A model generated the notes under the pieces. That model did not search any database and was not told the DNA's origin. It saw only the letters and a list, made by a program, of their open reading frames with translations. A DNA stretch of 64,000 nt from Rhodobacter sp. SY28-1 (GTDB lineage Bacteria; Pseudomonadota; Alphaproteobacteria; Rhodobacterales; Rhodobacteraceae): contig NZ_STGH01000005.1 in the NCBI RefSeq assembly GCF_005222785.1, forward strand, positions 37,412 through 101,411, in the 5' to 3' direction. The position numbers and the translations under genes are program-made. Of this stretch, positions 35,482 through 45,342 are shown in pieces (the first letter of the stretch is position 1; each line of letters begins with the position of its first letter).

Positions 35482-36660
35482 ATGGCGTTTCCTGAGCGGT
35501 TTTCGAACCTGCCGGACTATGCGTTTCCGCGTCTGCGGAAGCTTCTGGACGCGCATCCTCCGGGTGGTGCGCCCATCGCCATGACCATTGGTGAGCCGCG
35601 CCACGCGATGCCGGATTTCGTGGGGCCTATCCTGGCCGCGAACCTGTCGGGCTTTGGCGTCTACCCGCCGAATGATGGCACGCCGGAGTTGCTGGCGGCG
35701 ATCTCGGTCTGGATTGCTCGGCGTTATGGCGTGGACGTCGCGCAGGACCGGCTGATGGTGCTGAACGGCACCCGCGAGGGGTTATTCAACGCCTGCATCG
35801 CGCTATGCCCGGAACAGAAGAACGGCCAGAAGCCCGTCGTCCTGATGCCGAACCCGTTCTATCAGGTCTATGCCGTGGCGGCGCTGACCGTGGGGGCGGA
35901 ACCCGTCTATGTGCCCGCCACCGCTGCGACGGGTTTCCTGCCGGACTATGGCAGCCTGCCTGTCGAGGTGCTGGACCGGGTGACGCTGGCCTATATCTGC
36001 TCGCCCGCCAATCCTCAGGGAGCGGTGGCGTCAAAGGAGTATCTGGCCGACCTGCTGGCGCTGGCCGAGAAGCACGATTTCCGGGTGCTGGCGGACGAGT
36101 GCTACTCCGAGATCTGGCGCGAGACGCCTCCTCCGGGCCTATTGCAAGTGGCCGAGGCACAGGCTGCGGACCCGGAGCGGGCAGTGGTGTTCCATTCGCT
36201 GTCCAAGCGGTCGAACCTGCCGGGTTTGCGGTCGGGCTTCGTGGCCGCCGGGCCGGAGTGCATGGCGCGCATCCGGCAGTTGCGGTCCTTTGCGGGGGCT
36301 CCTCTGCCCCTGCCCCTGCAGCGCGTGGCCGAGGCGTGCTGGCAGGACGAGGCGCACGTGACGGCGTCGCGGGCGCTGTACCAGCAGAAGTTCCGCGATG
36401 CGGATGCGATCTTTGCGGGCCTGCAAGGTTATCAGGCGCCGGGCGGCGGGTTCTTCCTGTGGCTGCCGGTCGAGGATGGCGAGGCGGCGGCTTTGAAACT
36501 GTGGCGCGGGACGGGGGTGCGGGTTCTGCCCGGCGGCTACCTGTCGCGTGACGTCGGGGGTCAGAACCCCGGCAAAGGATATATCCGGGTGGCGCTGGTC
36601 GCCCCCCAAGAAGAAACGCAGCGCGGGCTGACTTTGCTGCGCGACTGCATCTATGGGTGA
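35482..36660 (+). CDS. PLP-dependent aminotransferase, DapC-like
   Basis: Encodes 392 residues of class I/II aminotransferases. The PLP Lys242 lies in [17 protein letters not shown], a form of the SxxK...R motif found in succinyldiaminopimelate aminotransferase (DapC) and its relatives; other blocks are [11 protein letters not shown] and [12 protein letters not shown]. DapC transfers an amino group to N-succinyl-2-amino-6-ketopimelate. DapD, DapE and DapB are also in this window, which supports that call, but other specificities cannot be excluded. It is followed closely by ftsK. Confidence 0.85.
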   Translation: MAFPERFSNLPDYAFPRLRKLLDAHPPGGAPIAMTIGEPRHAMPDFVGPILAANLSGFGVYPPNDGTPELLAAISVWIARRYGVDVAQDRLMVLNGTREGLFNACIALCPEQKNGQKPVVLMPNPFYQVYAVAALTVGAEPVYVPATAATGFLPDYGSLPVEVLDRVTLAYICSPANPQGAVASKEYLADLLALAEKHDFRVLADECYSEIWRETPPPGLLQVAEAQAADPERAVVFHSLSKRSNLPGLRSGFVAAGPECMARIRQLRSFAGAPLPLPLQRVAEACWQDEAHVTASRALYQQKFRDADAIFAGLQGYQAPGGGFFLWLPVEDGEAAALKLWRGTGVRVLPGGYLSRDVGGQNPGKGYIRVALVAPQEETQRGLTLLRDCIYG

Positions 36661-36671
36661 GTGAGGGACGA

Positions 36672-39600
36672 ATGGCTTCGTATCAGGCACGGCAGCGCGA
36701 TCCGCTTCTGGACCAGGGCACGCAGGCAATGCTGGAACGCCGGGGGCGTGAGCTTCTGGGGCTGGTTCTGCTGTTGGTGGGCTTTGGCTTTACGCTGATG
36801 CTGTGGAGCTATTCGCCCGAAGACCCGGGCTGGATGGTGGCGACGGAAGAACCGGCGCAGAACATCTTTGGCCGGTTCGGGGCAGCGCTGGCCTCGACGC
36901 TGATCATCCTGATCGGCAAGGGCGCCTGGACGATCCCGATGATCTTCGCGGCCTGGGGCGTGCGGTTCCTGGTGCATCGCGGCGGTGAGCGGGCGATTGG
37001 CCGGGTGGTCTTTGCGGTCATCGCGGTGGCCTTTGCGGCGGTCCATTGCGCGACGCTGGTGCCGGGGGATGCCTGGACGCATACCTTCGGGCTGGGTGGT
37101 CTGTTCGGCGATACGGTCACCGGGTCGCTGCTTGGGGTGATCCCTGGCAGTGCTGGGTTCGGGCTGAAATTCCTGTCCCTGCTGACCTTCGCAGGTCTGA
37201 TCGCGATGATGCTGTTCGTCTGCGGCTTTGACCTTGACGAGTTGAAGACGATCCAGCGCTTCCTGCTTCTGGGGTCGGTCATGGGCTATGCCACGCTGCG
37301 GCAGGGCTTGGGTGCGGGCGCGCGGGGTGCATTGACCGGGGCAGCTGCGCTGCAGGACCGGGCGCGGAGCCGGGCCGAGGCGCGCGTAGCTGGGCAGCGG
37401 TACGAGCCGCCGGTGGCCTTGCGCGGTGACGTGGCGGTGACGCGCCGGGGCGTGCCGCCGGTGACCGGTGACATGGCGCCCGAGCCGCTGCGCGCCAGCA
37501 CATCGCGGGCGATGCCTGCCACGTTGCGGCCCGATGCGCGCTATTCCGAGCCGCGCTATGCCGAGCCGGAGCCTGCCCCGGCCCCGGTGAAGGAAAAACT
37601 GGGTCTGCTGGAGCGCCTGCGCCGCAAGGCCCAGCCCGAGCCAGAGCCGGAACTGATCGAACTGGAGCCGTCGTGGAATCCGGCGATGCCGCAGGACGAG
37701 CGGATCAAGGCGCGGATTTCCGACGTGATCCGCACCCGCGTCCAGCGCAGCCCCGATTTCCCGGTGGCCCCGCCGCCGCTGCCTCCCGCCGCGCGAGTGG
37801 AACCTCCGGTGATGCGGCCGAAGGGTCCTGTCGTGCTGATGGCCGACACGCGCCCCCTTCCCCGCACGTCGGTTCCGCCGGTGTCGATGCCTGCGCAGCG
37901 GGTGGCCGGGTCGCAGGACTGGGCCGCGGACGAGAATCTGCCGGGCAATGTCTTTGCCGAGGACGCAGCCTGGGATCGGCTGCCCGAGGACTATGCCCGC
38001 GAAGAGATGGACCCGCTGGACGAACTGGACGAGTTGGAGGACGAACTGCCCCCGGCCCGACCGACGGCCTTCACCCCCGACCGCAAGGCTGTGGTGCAGC
38101 ATGCGGTGAAGAAGCCCGCCCCGTCTCGTCAGGCGATGGCAGAAAGCCAGCCCGCGCTGCGGTTCGACGACGCGTCGCAAACCTATGAACTGCCGCCGCT
38201 GAACCTTCTGTCCGCGCCCGTGAAGGTGCAGGGGATGCAGCTGTCCGACGAGTCGCTGGAAGAAAACGCGCGGATGCTGGAGTCGGTGCTGGACGATTAT
38301 GGCGTGAAGGGCGAGATCACCGCCGTTCGTCCGGGTCCGGTTGTCACGATGTATGAGCTGGAACCGGCGCCGGGCCTGAAGGCCAGCCGGGTGATCGGTC
38401 TGGCGGATGATATCGCCCGCAGCATGTCGGCTTTGTCGGCGCGCGTGTCGACGGTGCCGGGCCGTTCGGTCATCGGGATCGAACTGCCGAACGCCCACCG
38501 CGAGAAGGTGGTGCTGCGGGAAATCCTGTCGGCGCGCGATTTCGGCGACAGCCAGATGCGGCTGCCTTTGGCGCTCGGCAAGGATATCGGGGGCGAGCCT
38601 GTCGTGGCGAACCTGGCCAAGATGCCTCACCTGCTGATCGCGGGGACCACGGGCTCGGGGAAATCGGTGGCGATCAACACGATGATCCTGAGCCTGCTCT
38701 ACAAGCTGACGCCGGAAGAGTGCCGCCTCATCATGATCGACCCGAAGATGCTGGAACTGTCGGTCTATGACGGCATCCCGCATCTTCTGTCGCCCGTCGT
38801 CACCGACCCGAAGAAGGCGGTCGTCGCCCTGAAATGGGTCGTGGGCGAGATGGAGGAACGGTATCGCAAGATGTCCAAGATGGGGGTGCGGAACATCGAG
38901 GGCTACAACGGCCGGGTGCGTGAAGCCCTGTCGAAGAACGAGATGTTCAAGCGCACGATCCAGACCGGGTTCGATGAAGAAACCGGCGATCCGGTGTTCG
39001 AGACCGAAGAATTCGCGCCGCAGCCCTTCCCCTATATCGTCGTCATCGTCGACGAGATGGCCGACCTGATGATGGTGGCGGGCAAGGAGATCGAGGCCTG
39101 CATCCAGCGTCTGGCGCAGATGGCGCGGGCGTCGGGCATTCATCTGATCATGGCGACGCAGCGGCCATCGGTCGACGTGATCACCGGCACGATCAAGGCG
39201 AACTTCCCGACGCGGATTTCCTTCCAGGTCACGTCGAAGATCGACTCGCGGACCATCCTTGGGGAACAAGGCGCGGAACAGCTGCTTGGCGCGGGCGACA
39301 TGCTGTACATGGGCAACGGGGCGAAGATCACCCGTATCCACGGGCCGTTTGTCAGCGACGAGGAAGTGGAAGAGATCGTCAACCACCTGAAAAGCTTCGG
39401 ACCCCCGGTCTACATGTCGGGCGTCGTGGAGGGGCCGGAGGACGAGGTTGCCAGCGACATCGACATGGTGCTGGGCCTGGGCTCGGGCGAGGCATCGGAC
39501 GATGCGCTGTACGACCAGGCGGTGGCAATCGTGGCGCGGGACCGGAAGTGCTCCACCTCCTACATCCAGCGGAAACTCGGGATCGGCTACAACAAGGCCG

Positions 39601-39689
39601 CGCGTCTGGTCGAGCAGATGGAAGAGGAAGGCGTGGTCACCCGCGCCAACCATGTCGGCAAGCGCGAGATTTTGGTCGAAGAACGGTGA
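36672..39689 (+). CDS. ftsK: FtsK/SpoIIIE DNA translocase
   Basis: A septal DNA pump that segregates chromosome termini and activates XerCD. Encodes 1005 residues from the ATG at 36672 (GAGGGA five bases upstream; a GTG at 36657 is also open). The N-terminal part holds four membrane helices (to about residue 200). A Pro/Glu-rich linker of about 330 residues follows. The motor has Walker A GTTGSGKS (658-665), the Walker B region [12 protein letters not shown] and [13 protein letters not shown]. The C-terminal gamma winged helix, which reads KOPS polarity, is [28 protein letters not shown]. Confidence 0.97.
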   Translation: MASYQARQRDPLLDQGTQAMLERRGRELLGLVLLLVGFGFTLMLWSYSPEDPGWMVATEEPAQNIFGRFGAALASTLIILIGKGAWTIPMIFAAWGVRFLVHRGGERAIGRVVFAVIAVAFAAVHCATLVPGDAWTHTFGLGGLFGDTVTGSLLGVIPGSAGFGLKFLSLLTFAGLIAMMLFVCGFDLDELKTIQRFLLLGSVMGYATLRQGLGAGARGALTGAAALQDRARSRAEARVAGQRYEPPVALRGDVAVTRRGVPPVTGDMAPEPLRASTSRAMPATLRPDARYSEPRYAEPEPAPAPVKEKLGLLERLRRKAQPEPEPELIELEPSWNPAMPQDERIKARISDVIRTRVQRSPDFPVAPPPLPPAARVEPPVMRPKGPVVLMADTRPLPRTSVPPVSMPAQRVAGSQDWAADENLPGNVFAEDAAWDRLPEDYAREEMDPLDELDELEDELPPARPTAFTPDRKAVVQHAVKKPAPSRQAMAESQPALRFDDASQTYELPPLNLLSAPVKVQGMQLSDESLEENARMLESVLDDYGVKGEITAVRPGPVVTMYELEPAPGLKASRVIGLADDIARSMSALSARVSTVPGRSVIGIELPNAHREKVVLREILSARDFGDSQMRLPLALGKDIGGEPVVANLAKMPHLLIAGTTGSGKSVAINTMILSLLYKLTPEECRLIMIDPKMLELSVYDGIPHLLSPVVTDPKKAVVALKWVVGEMEERYRKMSKMGVRNIEGYNGRVREALSKNEMFKRTIQTGFDEETGDPVFETEEFAPQPFPYIVVIVDEMADLMMVAGKEIEACIQRLAQMARASGIHLIMATQRPSVDVITGTIKANFPTRISFQVTSKIDSRTILGEQGAEQLLGAGDMLYMGNGAKITRIHGPFVSDEEVEEIVNHLKSFGPPVYMSGVVEGPEDEVASDIDMVLGLGSGEASDDALYDQAVAIVARDRKCSTSYIQRKLGIGYNKAARLVEQMEEEGVVTRANHVGKREILVEER

Positions 39690-39710
39690 AAAATTGACCT
39701 GACCAAGGGT

Positions 39711-39737
39711 AAGCCCCGGCAAAACCTGCCGGGGTTT
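39711..39737 (+). terminator. Rho-independent terminator after ftsK
   Basis: AAGCCCCGGCA and TGCCGGGGTTT form a stem (one G-T wobble) around a short loop, 21 bases past the ftsK stop, followed by TTTGACTGGTTT. Confidence 0.7.
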
Positions 39738-39897
39738 GACTGGTTTATGGCAGTTTCGACACGAATCCGCCTCAATCCCGCCCGAATCGATTCACAACTT
39801 AAGGTTGTATACAGGGATCGTCCCTCGCCAGAGAATCGCTGCACCGGTCTGGCATGATCCTGAGCTTCTTTTGGGGAAGGGGGCTTTTTGCAAAATC

Positions 39898-41340
39898 ATG
39901 GCTTTCGACACGTCTGAAACGCTGGCCCAGACCGAGTTTGGTGACGAACTCCTGCCGGGTACGACGCTTTTCCATGGCACCTACAAGATCACCAGGTTCA
40001 TCAATTCGGGCGGATTCGGCATCACCTATCTGGCCACCGACAGCCTTGACCGGGATGTCGTGATCAAGGAATGCTTTTCGTCGACCTTCTGCCGCCGGTC
40101 GCAAACCCGGGTGCGGGCGCGGTCCTCGGGCACGCGCGATCACATGTCGAAGATCGTGAAAAGCTTCCTGAACGAAGCGCAAAGCCTGGCGAAGCTGAAG
40201 CATCCGAACATCGTCGGCGTGCATCAGGTCTTCGAGGACAATGACACCGCCTATATGGCGATGGACTATATCCGCGGCCATGACCTGCTGGAGATCATCG
40301 AGGAGAACCGCGCCGAACTGTCGCCCGAGATGATCGTGCGGATGACGGGCAAGCTGATCTCGGCGGTGGGCTATATCCACGACAACCAGCTGCTGCATTG
40401 CGACATATCGCCCGACAACATCTTCGTCACCCCTGACGGAGAGCCGATCCTGATCGATTTCGGCGCGGCGCGGCGGACGGCGGCGGGAGCGGTCGAGAAG
40501 TATTCCGGGCTGAGCGTGGTAAAGGACGGCTATTCGCCGCATGAGTTGTACACCGCGGGCGGAAACAGCGGGCGATGGAGCGATCTCTATGCGCTGGCGG
40601 CGTCGCTGTACCATGCGATTGCGCGAGTGGCCCCGCCGAACTGCCAGAGCCGGTTGGCGGCGATGGCGGAAAAGCGGCCGGACCTGTGCAAGCCACTGGC
40701 GGGGTCGGTCGTGGGTTATCCTGCGGGATTTCTTGAGGCGATCGACCGGGCGATGGCGGTCATGCCTGCGGCACGGTTCCAGACGGCGGCGGACTGGCTG
40801 AAGGCGCTCCCGCAAACGGACAGCCGGGCGGATCGCAAGGTCGTGCTGGTGCGGCGGGTCGTGCCGACCTCTGCCGAGGTGGCGGCACCGGCTGCGGTGC
40901 AGCCGGTCGCGGTGGCGCGCCCGGTCGCGCTGCCCCCTGCCCCGCCGGCCCCGACTGCGTTGCGCCCCCGGCGCCCGACGACACGGGTGGCAGAGGTGGA
41001 CCTGTCGGGCCTGCGCCGGATCAGCGGCTTCCGGGGCGGTTGCCTGATGGACAGCCTATCTGGTCAGGTGATGGCCCGGGAAGCGGGGATGGGGGACGTG
41101 GAGACCACCATCAGGACGACCCTGGCGATTGCGCGGGCGAACCTTCAGGCCGCGGCAGAACTGGGGGCGGACCAGCCGCTGGAGGACATCCAGGTCGCGC
41201 TGGGGCAGGAGTTTCATCTGCTGCGCCCGATGGACGGATCGTCGCGCTATCTGGTCTGCGTGACGCTGGACCGTGAGGCTGCCAATCTTGGGCTGGCGCG
41301 CATCCAGTTGCGCCGGGTCGCCCAGTCGGTTCGGTTGTAA
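39898..41340 (+). CDS. Ser/Thr protein kinase with a C-terminal roadblock/LC7-like domain
   Basis: Encodes 480 residues from the ATG at 39898. The kinase domain (about 28-305) has a Gly-rich loop (INSGGFGITYLA), the ATP-binding Lys57 in VVIKE, HCD in place of HRD with catalytic Asp169 (LLHCDISPDN), Asn174 and Asp187 of DFG. A Pro/Ala-rich linker (322-362) leads to a C-terminal domain (about 368-475) that reads as roadblock/LC7: LRRISGFRGGCLMDSLSGQVMA, then HLLRPMDGSSRYLVCVTLD and ANLGLARIQLR. Roadblock proteins regulate small GTPases or act as dimer scaffolds; fusion to a kinase is unusual. It lacks a membrane helix. Confidence 0.85.
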   Translation: MAFDTSETLAQTEFGDELLPGTTLFHGTYKITRFINSGGFGITYLATDSLDRDVVIKECFSSTFCRRSQTRVRARSSGTRDHMSKIVKSFLNEAQSLAKLKHPNIVGVHQVFEDNDTAYMAMDYIRGHDLLEIIEENRAELSPEMIVRMTGKLISAVGYIHDNQLLHCDISPDNIFVTPDGEPILIDFGAARRTAAGAVEKYSGLSVVKDGYSPHELYTAGGNSGRWSDLYALAASLYHAIARVAPPNCQSRLAAMAEKRPDLCKPLAGSVVGYPAGFLEAIDRAMAVMPAARFQTAADWLKALPQTDSRADRKVVLVRRVVPTSAEVAAPAAVQPVAVARPVALPPAPPAPTALRPRRPTTRVAEVDLSGLRRISGFRGGCLMDSLSGQVMAREAGMGDVETTIRTTLAIARANLQAAAELGADQPLEDIQVALGQEFHLLRPMDGSSRYLVCVTLDREAANLGLARIQLRRVAQSVRL

Positions 41341-41408
41341 CCCGGTCCGGCGGCGGGTCCTGCGGGGCGCAACGCGGGCCTGCGATTTCCTTTGTCTAGC
41401 CGCCGAAA

Positions 41409-41430
41409 CCCGTGATCCCCCGATCACGGG
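41409..41430 (+). terminator. Hairpin after the kinase gene
   Basis: CCCGTGATC and GATCACGGG form a 9-base stem around CCCC, 68 bases past the kinase stop. No U-tract follows. It probably ends kinase transcription before the arabinoside locus. Confidence 0.45.
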
Positions 41431-41488
41431 CCGGTCGGGTTCTGCCTTGGCCAGACCTGCCTCCGACACACCCTCTGTGATCTGTGTC

Positions 41489-41519
41489 TTGACTTCCGGT
41501 ACGTACCCGAAATTATGAT
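41489..41519 (+). promoter_or_regulatory. Promoter with embedded operator for the arabinoside locus
   Basis: TTGACT (41489-41494) and AATTAT (41511-41516) or TATGAT (41514-41519) are spaced by 16-19 bases. The spacer holds GGTACGTACC (41498-41507), a perfect palindrome, whose extended form TCCGGTACGTACC (41495-41507) is the reverse complement of a near-identical site before the GH51 gene. This fits repression by the regulator encoded at 42705. Confidence 0.6.
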
Positions 41520-41541
41520 GCAAAGAAACAGGGAGGCCAGA

Positions 41542-42609
41542 ATGACCGGAATCGCGCTTGAGCGGGTGTCCAAGCGGTTCGGCTCGGTCGATGTGATCAA
41601 GGACCTGAGCCTTGACATCGGCGCGGGCGAATTCGTGGTGTTCCTTGGGCCGTCCGGCTCGGGCAAGACGACGTTGTTGCGGATGATCGCCGGGCTGGAG
41701 ACCATCGATTCCGGCGCGCTGACGATTGATGGGGTGCGGTCCGAGGGGCTGGCCCCCGGCCAGCGCAACCTAGCGATGGTGTTCCAGAACTATGCCTTGT
41801 ACCCGCACATGACGGTGGCAGAGAACATGGCTTTCGGGCTGAGGAACCTTGGCCTGCCGTCCAACACGATCACGAGCCGCGTGGCCGAAGCGGCGCGGAT
41901 GCTGGAGATGGAGAAGCTTCTGGCGCGGCGGCCGGCGGAACTGTCGGGCGGGCAGCGTCAGCGGGTGGCGATCGGGCGGGCGATCGTCAAGGAGCCGAAG
42001 GCGTTCCTGTTCGACGAGCCCCTGTCCAACCTGGATGCCGGGTTGCGAGTCAGGACGCGGGTGGAACTGGCGGAACTGCACCAGCGGTTGGGGTCAACGA
42101 TGATCTACGTCACGCATGACCAGACCGAGGCGATGACGCTGGCTGACCGGATCGTGATCCTGAACAACTGCCGGATCGAGCAGGTGGGCACGCCGATGGA
42201 AGTCTATGCGAACCCGGCCTCGCGCTTTGTGGCGGGGTTCATCGGGTCGCCCGCGATGAACTTCATCCCGGTCACGCTGACCGGCCAGGGCGACCGGGCA
42301 GCGGCGCGTCTGGGGGATGGGTCCGTGGTCCCCTTGCCGGGTGCGCCGCAAGGCGAGGGGCCGTGGGAGCTTGGCATCCGGCCCGAGGCACTGCAGGTCG
42401 CGGCGGAGGGAATGACCAAGGCGACGGCAACAGTGGTGGAGCGGCTGGGCGACCGGACGCTGGTCTATGCGAGGCTGGGCGACGGCACGCAGGTGATTTC
42501 GCAGGACGCGGGCAAGTCGCAGGTCCGGGCGGGTGACGGCATCGGTCTGACCTTCGACACCAGCGCGCTGCATCTGTTCGACGCGGCGGGGCGGGCGGTC
42601 CTTCTGTAG
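41542..42609 (+). CDS. ABC importer ATPase, MalK/UgpC type
   Basis: Encodes 355 residues from the ATG at 41542, preceded by GGGAGG. Walker A GPSGSGKT (36-43), the signature LSGGQRQRVAIGRA and Walker B AFLFDEP are intact; the C-terminal part (beyond about residue 235, MNFIPVTLTGQGDRAAARLG) is the TOBE/OB regulatory domain of sugar-importer ATPases. The binding protein and two permeases at 45343-48397 have no other ATPase, so this is very likely their energy subunit. It is the first gene after the locus promoter. Confidence 0.92.
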   Translation: MTGIALERVSKRFGSVDVIKDLSLDIGAGEFVVFLGPSGSGKTTLLRMIAGLETIDSGALTIDGVRSEGLAPGQRNLAMVFQNYALYPHMTVAENMAFGLRNLGLPSNTITSRVAEAARMLEMEKLLARRPAELSGGQRQRVAIGRAIVKEPKAFLFDEPLSNLDAGLRVRTRVELAELHQRLGSTMIYVTHDQTEAMTLADRIVILNNCRIEQVGTPMEVYANPASRFVAGFIGSPAMNFIPVTLTGQGDRAAARLGDGSVVPLPGAPQGEGPWELGIRPEALQVAAEGMTKATATVVERLGDRTLVYARLGDGTQVISQDAGKSQVRAGDGIGLTFDTSALHLFDAAGRAVLL

Positions 42610-42704
42610 CGGGCGTTTCACCCAGGGCCCGGGGGAACGTGATCCTGGTTTATTTGCATCAGACATCCTGATACAGATCACATGAGCAAGACAATCGTGC
42701 GATC

Positions 42705-43631
42705 ATGACCAACCAGATTATCGTCGTTGACCCGCTTGAGCGGCAAGACATCCTGCGGGCTTTGGCCAGCGAAGTCCGGGTCCGGATCCTGGATCACCTG
42801 ACGCGGCTGGGTCCGCGCAACGTGAACCAGGTGGCCGACGAGTTGGACCTTCCGCAATCCACGGTGTCGTCGAATATCCAGACGCTGATCGACGCCGGGC
42901 TGGTGCAAACCCGGTCCGAGAAAGGCCGCAAGGGCAGCCAGAAGATCTGCCTGTCGACCTTCACCGAGCTTCTGATCGCGTTCAAGGACCCGACGCCCGC
43001 GCAGAACAGCAACGTGATCGAAGTGGCAATGCCGATCGGCCTTTATACCCGGTGCGAGGTCAGCGCGCCCTGCGGGTTGTGTTCGCCCGACGGGGTGATC
43101 GGGCTTCTGGACGTGCCCGACACATTCCTGGACCCCGACCGGATGCGCGCGGGATTGTTGTGGTTTACCAGGGGCTTCGTCGAATACCAGTTCCCGAACA
43201 ATGCCAAGCTTGCGGGCGACTCCGTGCAGTCTCTGGGGCTGGCGGTCGAGTTGTCGTCCGAGGTTCCCGGCACGTCGAAGGACTGGCCGTCAGACATCAC
43301 GGTGGCGATCAACGGGCATGAGATCGGGACCTGGACCTCGCCCGGCGACTATGGCGACAAGCGGGGCAAGTACACGCCCGACTGGTGGAAACTGGCGGGG
43401 TCGCAGTACGGCGACCTGAAGCGGTGGGAAGTGACGGCGGCCGGGACATACCTCGACGGGGAGAAGATTTCGGACTGTTCGCTGGGCGATCTGGAACTGG
43501 GCGATCACCGGTCGATCCGGGTGCGGATCGGGGTGAAGGACGATGCGCGCCATCCCGGGGGCATGAACATCTTTGGCCGCGGCTTTGGCAATCACGACCA
43601 GGAAATCACTTTGCGGCTGACCCGCGCCTGA
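42705..43631 (+). CDS. ArsR-type transcriptional regulator with large effector domain (COG4189-like)
   Basis: Encodes 308 residues. The N-terminal winged helix (about 10-90) is of the ArsR type: ILRALASEVRVRILDHLTRLGPRNVNQVADELDLPQSTVSSNIQTLIDAGLV. The remaining 210 residues include Cys pairs (YTRCEVSAPCGLCSPDG) and a Trp-rich beta region (VAINGHEIGTWTSPGDYG), resembling the predicted-regulator family COG4189, which probably senses a sugar through a jelly-roll-like fold. It sits between the ATPase gene and the GH51 gene and is the likely local repressor. The ATG has no clear ribosome binding site but overlaps a tiny upstream ORF. Confidence 0.85.
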   Translation: MTNQIIVVDPLERQDILRALASEVRVRILDHLTRLGPRNVNQVADELDLPQSTVSSNIQTLIDAGLVQTRSEKGRKGSQKICLSTFTELLIAFKDPTPAQNSNVIEVAMPIGLYTRCEVSAPCGLCSPDGVIGLLDVPDTFLDPDRMRAGLLWFTRGFVEYQFPNNAKLAGDSVQSLGLAVELSSEVPGTSKDWPSDITVAINGHEIGTWTSPGDYGDKRGKYTPDWWKLAGSQYGDLKRWEVTAAGTYLDGEKISDCSLGDLELGDHRSIRVRIGVKDDARHPGGMNIFGRGFGNHDQEITLRLTRA

Positions 43632-43640
43632 GGTTTTCGC

Positions 43641-43695
43641 TTGACCTTGGGGTCCTGAGCGGTGAACTATACCTGAAAATCTGGTACGAACCGGA
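43641..43695 (+). promoter_or_regulatory. Operator-bearing upstream region of the GH51 gene
   Basis: GGTACGAACCGGA (43683-43695) matches the reverse complement of bases 41495-41507 at 12 of 13 positions. A TTGACC (43641-43646) and a TATACC (43668-43673) nearby could be promoter boxes, although their 21-base spacing is long. Confidence 0.5.
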
Positions 43696-43727
43696 TTAGC
43701 GGATTCGGACTGCTCAGGGAGGGGCTG

Positions 43728-45233
43728 ATGAAAGCCAGGGTCACGGCGCATGGCGCTTATACGGTCGCAGACATAGACAAGCGGCTGTACGGGTCGTTCC
43801 TCGAACATCTGGGGCGGGCGGTCTATACCGGGATCTATGAACCCGGCCACCCGACAGCGGACGCCAGCGGCATGCGCGGCGACGTGCTGGACCTGGTGCG
43901 GGCGCTGGACACACCGATCTGCCGCTATCCGGGCGGCAACTTCGTGTCAGCCTACAACTGGGAAGACGGGATCGGGCCGAAGGAGAGCCGTCCAAAGCGG
44001 CTGGACCTGGCCTGGCGGACGACGGAATCGAACCAGGTCGGCATTCACGAATTCGCCGACTGGGCCGAGAAGGCCAACACGCAGATGATGCTGGCTGTCA
44101 ACCTCGGCTCGCGCGGGTTGGACGAGGCGCGGGCCTTTGTCGAATACGTCAACCATAAGGGCGGGACCTACTGGTCGGACCTGCGGGCGAAGAATGGGCG
44201 CAAGGAGCCGTGGAACTGCCGGCTGTGGTGCCTGGGGAACGAAATGGACGGTCCCTGGCAGGTCGGCCACAAGTCGGCCGCCGAATACGGGCATCTGGCG
44301 AACGAGACGGCAAAGGCGCTGCGCGGTCTGGATCCGACGCTGGAGCTGGTGGTCTGCGGATCAAGCCATTCCAACATGCCGACCTACCCGCAGTGGGAAG
44401 CCACCGTGCTGGAAGAGACATATGACCAGGTCGACCACATCAGCCTGCACATGTACTTCGAGAACTACGAGAAGAACCCGAACGAATACCTCGCCCTGCC
44501 GATGAAGCTGGACAACTACATCGGCACGGTTTCGGGGATCATCGACTATGTGAAGGCGAAGAAGCGGTCCAAGCGGCAGGTCACCATCTCGTTCGACGAG
44601 TGGAACGTCTGGTATCACGAGCGCAAGGCCGACGCGGAACGCATGCGGACCTGGGATTGGCCCGAGGCGCCGGTCCTGCTGGAAGACCAGTACAATTTCG
44701 AGGATGTACTGCAGGTCGGCTGCATCCTGAACACCTTCATCCGCCGTGCCGACGTGGTGAAGATCGCCTGCATCGCGCAGCTGGTGAACGTGATCGCGCC
44801 GATCATGACCGAACCCGGCGGAGCAGCCTGGCGGCAGACGATCTACTGGCCGTTCCTGTTTGCCTCTAAGCACGGGCGCGGCACGGCGATGCAGTTGGCG
44901 GTCGAGGTCCCGACCTATGACGCCGATGCCGCCGCCGGGGTGCCGTGGCTGGATATCGCGGGGGTGCGGGACGACGACGCGGGCACGCTGACCTTCTTCG
45001 CGATCAATCGCAACGGGGCCGAGCCGATGGAAGTCGACCTTGCCCTGGACGGTTTCGCCGCGAAGACGGTGGAGCACACGCTGATCAAGCATACGGACCT
45101 TGAAGCGCGGAATTCCAAGACCAACCCGGACAATGTCGCCCCGCAGAAGGGCAACGGGGCCAAGCTGGGCGGCAAAGGGCTGCACCTGACCCTGCCGCCA
45201 CATTCCTACTCGATGATCCGGGTGGGTCTGTAA
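43728..45233 (+). CDS. abfA: Alpha-L-arabinofuranosidase, GH51
   Basis: Releases terminal arabinofuranose from arabinans and arabinoxylan oligomers. Encodes 501 residues with the GH51 (beta/alpha)8 barrel and a C-terminal jelly roll. The acid/base Glu172 is in CLGNEMDGPWQ and the nucleophile Glu291 in SFDEWNVWY; ICRYPGGNFVSAYNWEDGIGP is another block. There is no signal peptide, so the enzyme is cytosolic and acts on imported arabinosides, matching the adjoining importer. GGGAGGGG lies just upstream of the ATG. Confidence 0.96.
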   Translation: MKARVTAHGAYTVADIDKRLYGSFLEHLGRAVYTGIYEPGHPTADASGMRGDVLDLVRALDTPICRYPGGNFVSAYNWEDGIGPKESRPKRLDLAWRTTESNQVGIHEFADWAEKANTQMMLAVNLGSRGLDEARAFVEYVNHKGGTYWSDLRAKNGRKEPWNCRLWCLGNEMDGPWQVGHKSAAEYGHLANETAKALRGLDPTLELVVCGSSHSNMPTYPQWEATVLEETYDQVDHISLHMYFENYEKNPNEYLALPMKLDNYIGTVSGIIDYVKAKKRSKRQVTISFDEWNVWYHERKADAERMRTWDWPEAPVLLEDQYNFEDVLQVGCILNTFIRRADVVKIACIAQLVNVIAPIMTEPGGAAWRQTIYWPFLFASKHGRGTAMQLAVEVPTYDADAAAGVPWLDIAGVRDDDAGTLTFFAINRNGAEPMEVDLALDGFAAKTVEHTLIKHTDLEARNSKTNPDNVAPQKGNGAKLGGKGLHLTLPPHSYSMIRVGL

Positions 45234-45239
45234 GTATCC

Positions 45240-45257
45240 GACTTCCGGATATGTATC
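45240..45257 (+). promoter_or_regulatory. Third GACTTCCGG element before the binding-protein gene
   Basis: GACTTCCGGATATGTATC resembles GACTTCCGGTACGTACC at 41491-41507 (same first nine bases, then a related dyad). It lies just after the GH51 stop and about 85 bases before the binding-protein gene. Weaker than the other two copies. Confidence 0.4.
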
Positions 45258-45342
45258 AGGTTTGAGTTGATCGAATCGGGAAAGGCGATACGCTTTTCCG
45301 TGGAGGATGCGGCGAACCACGCCGCCAAAAGGGAGGAAACTG

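Noticed and set aside
36651..39722. 1023-residue open frame antisense to ftsK
   Set aside because: It mirrors a real, fully motif-supported gene; the composition (His, Arg and Gly rich) is that of a high-GC shadow frame.
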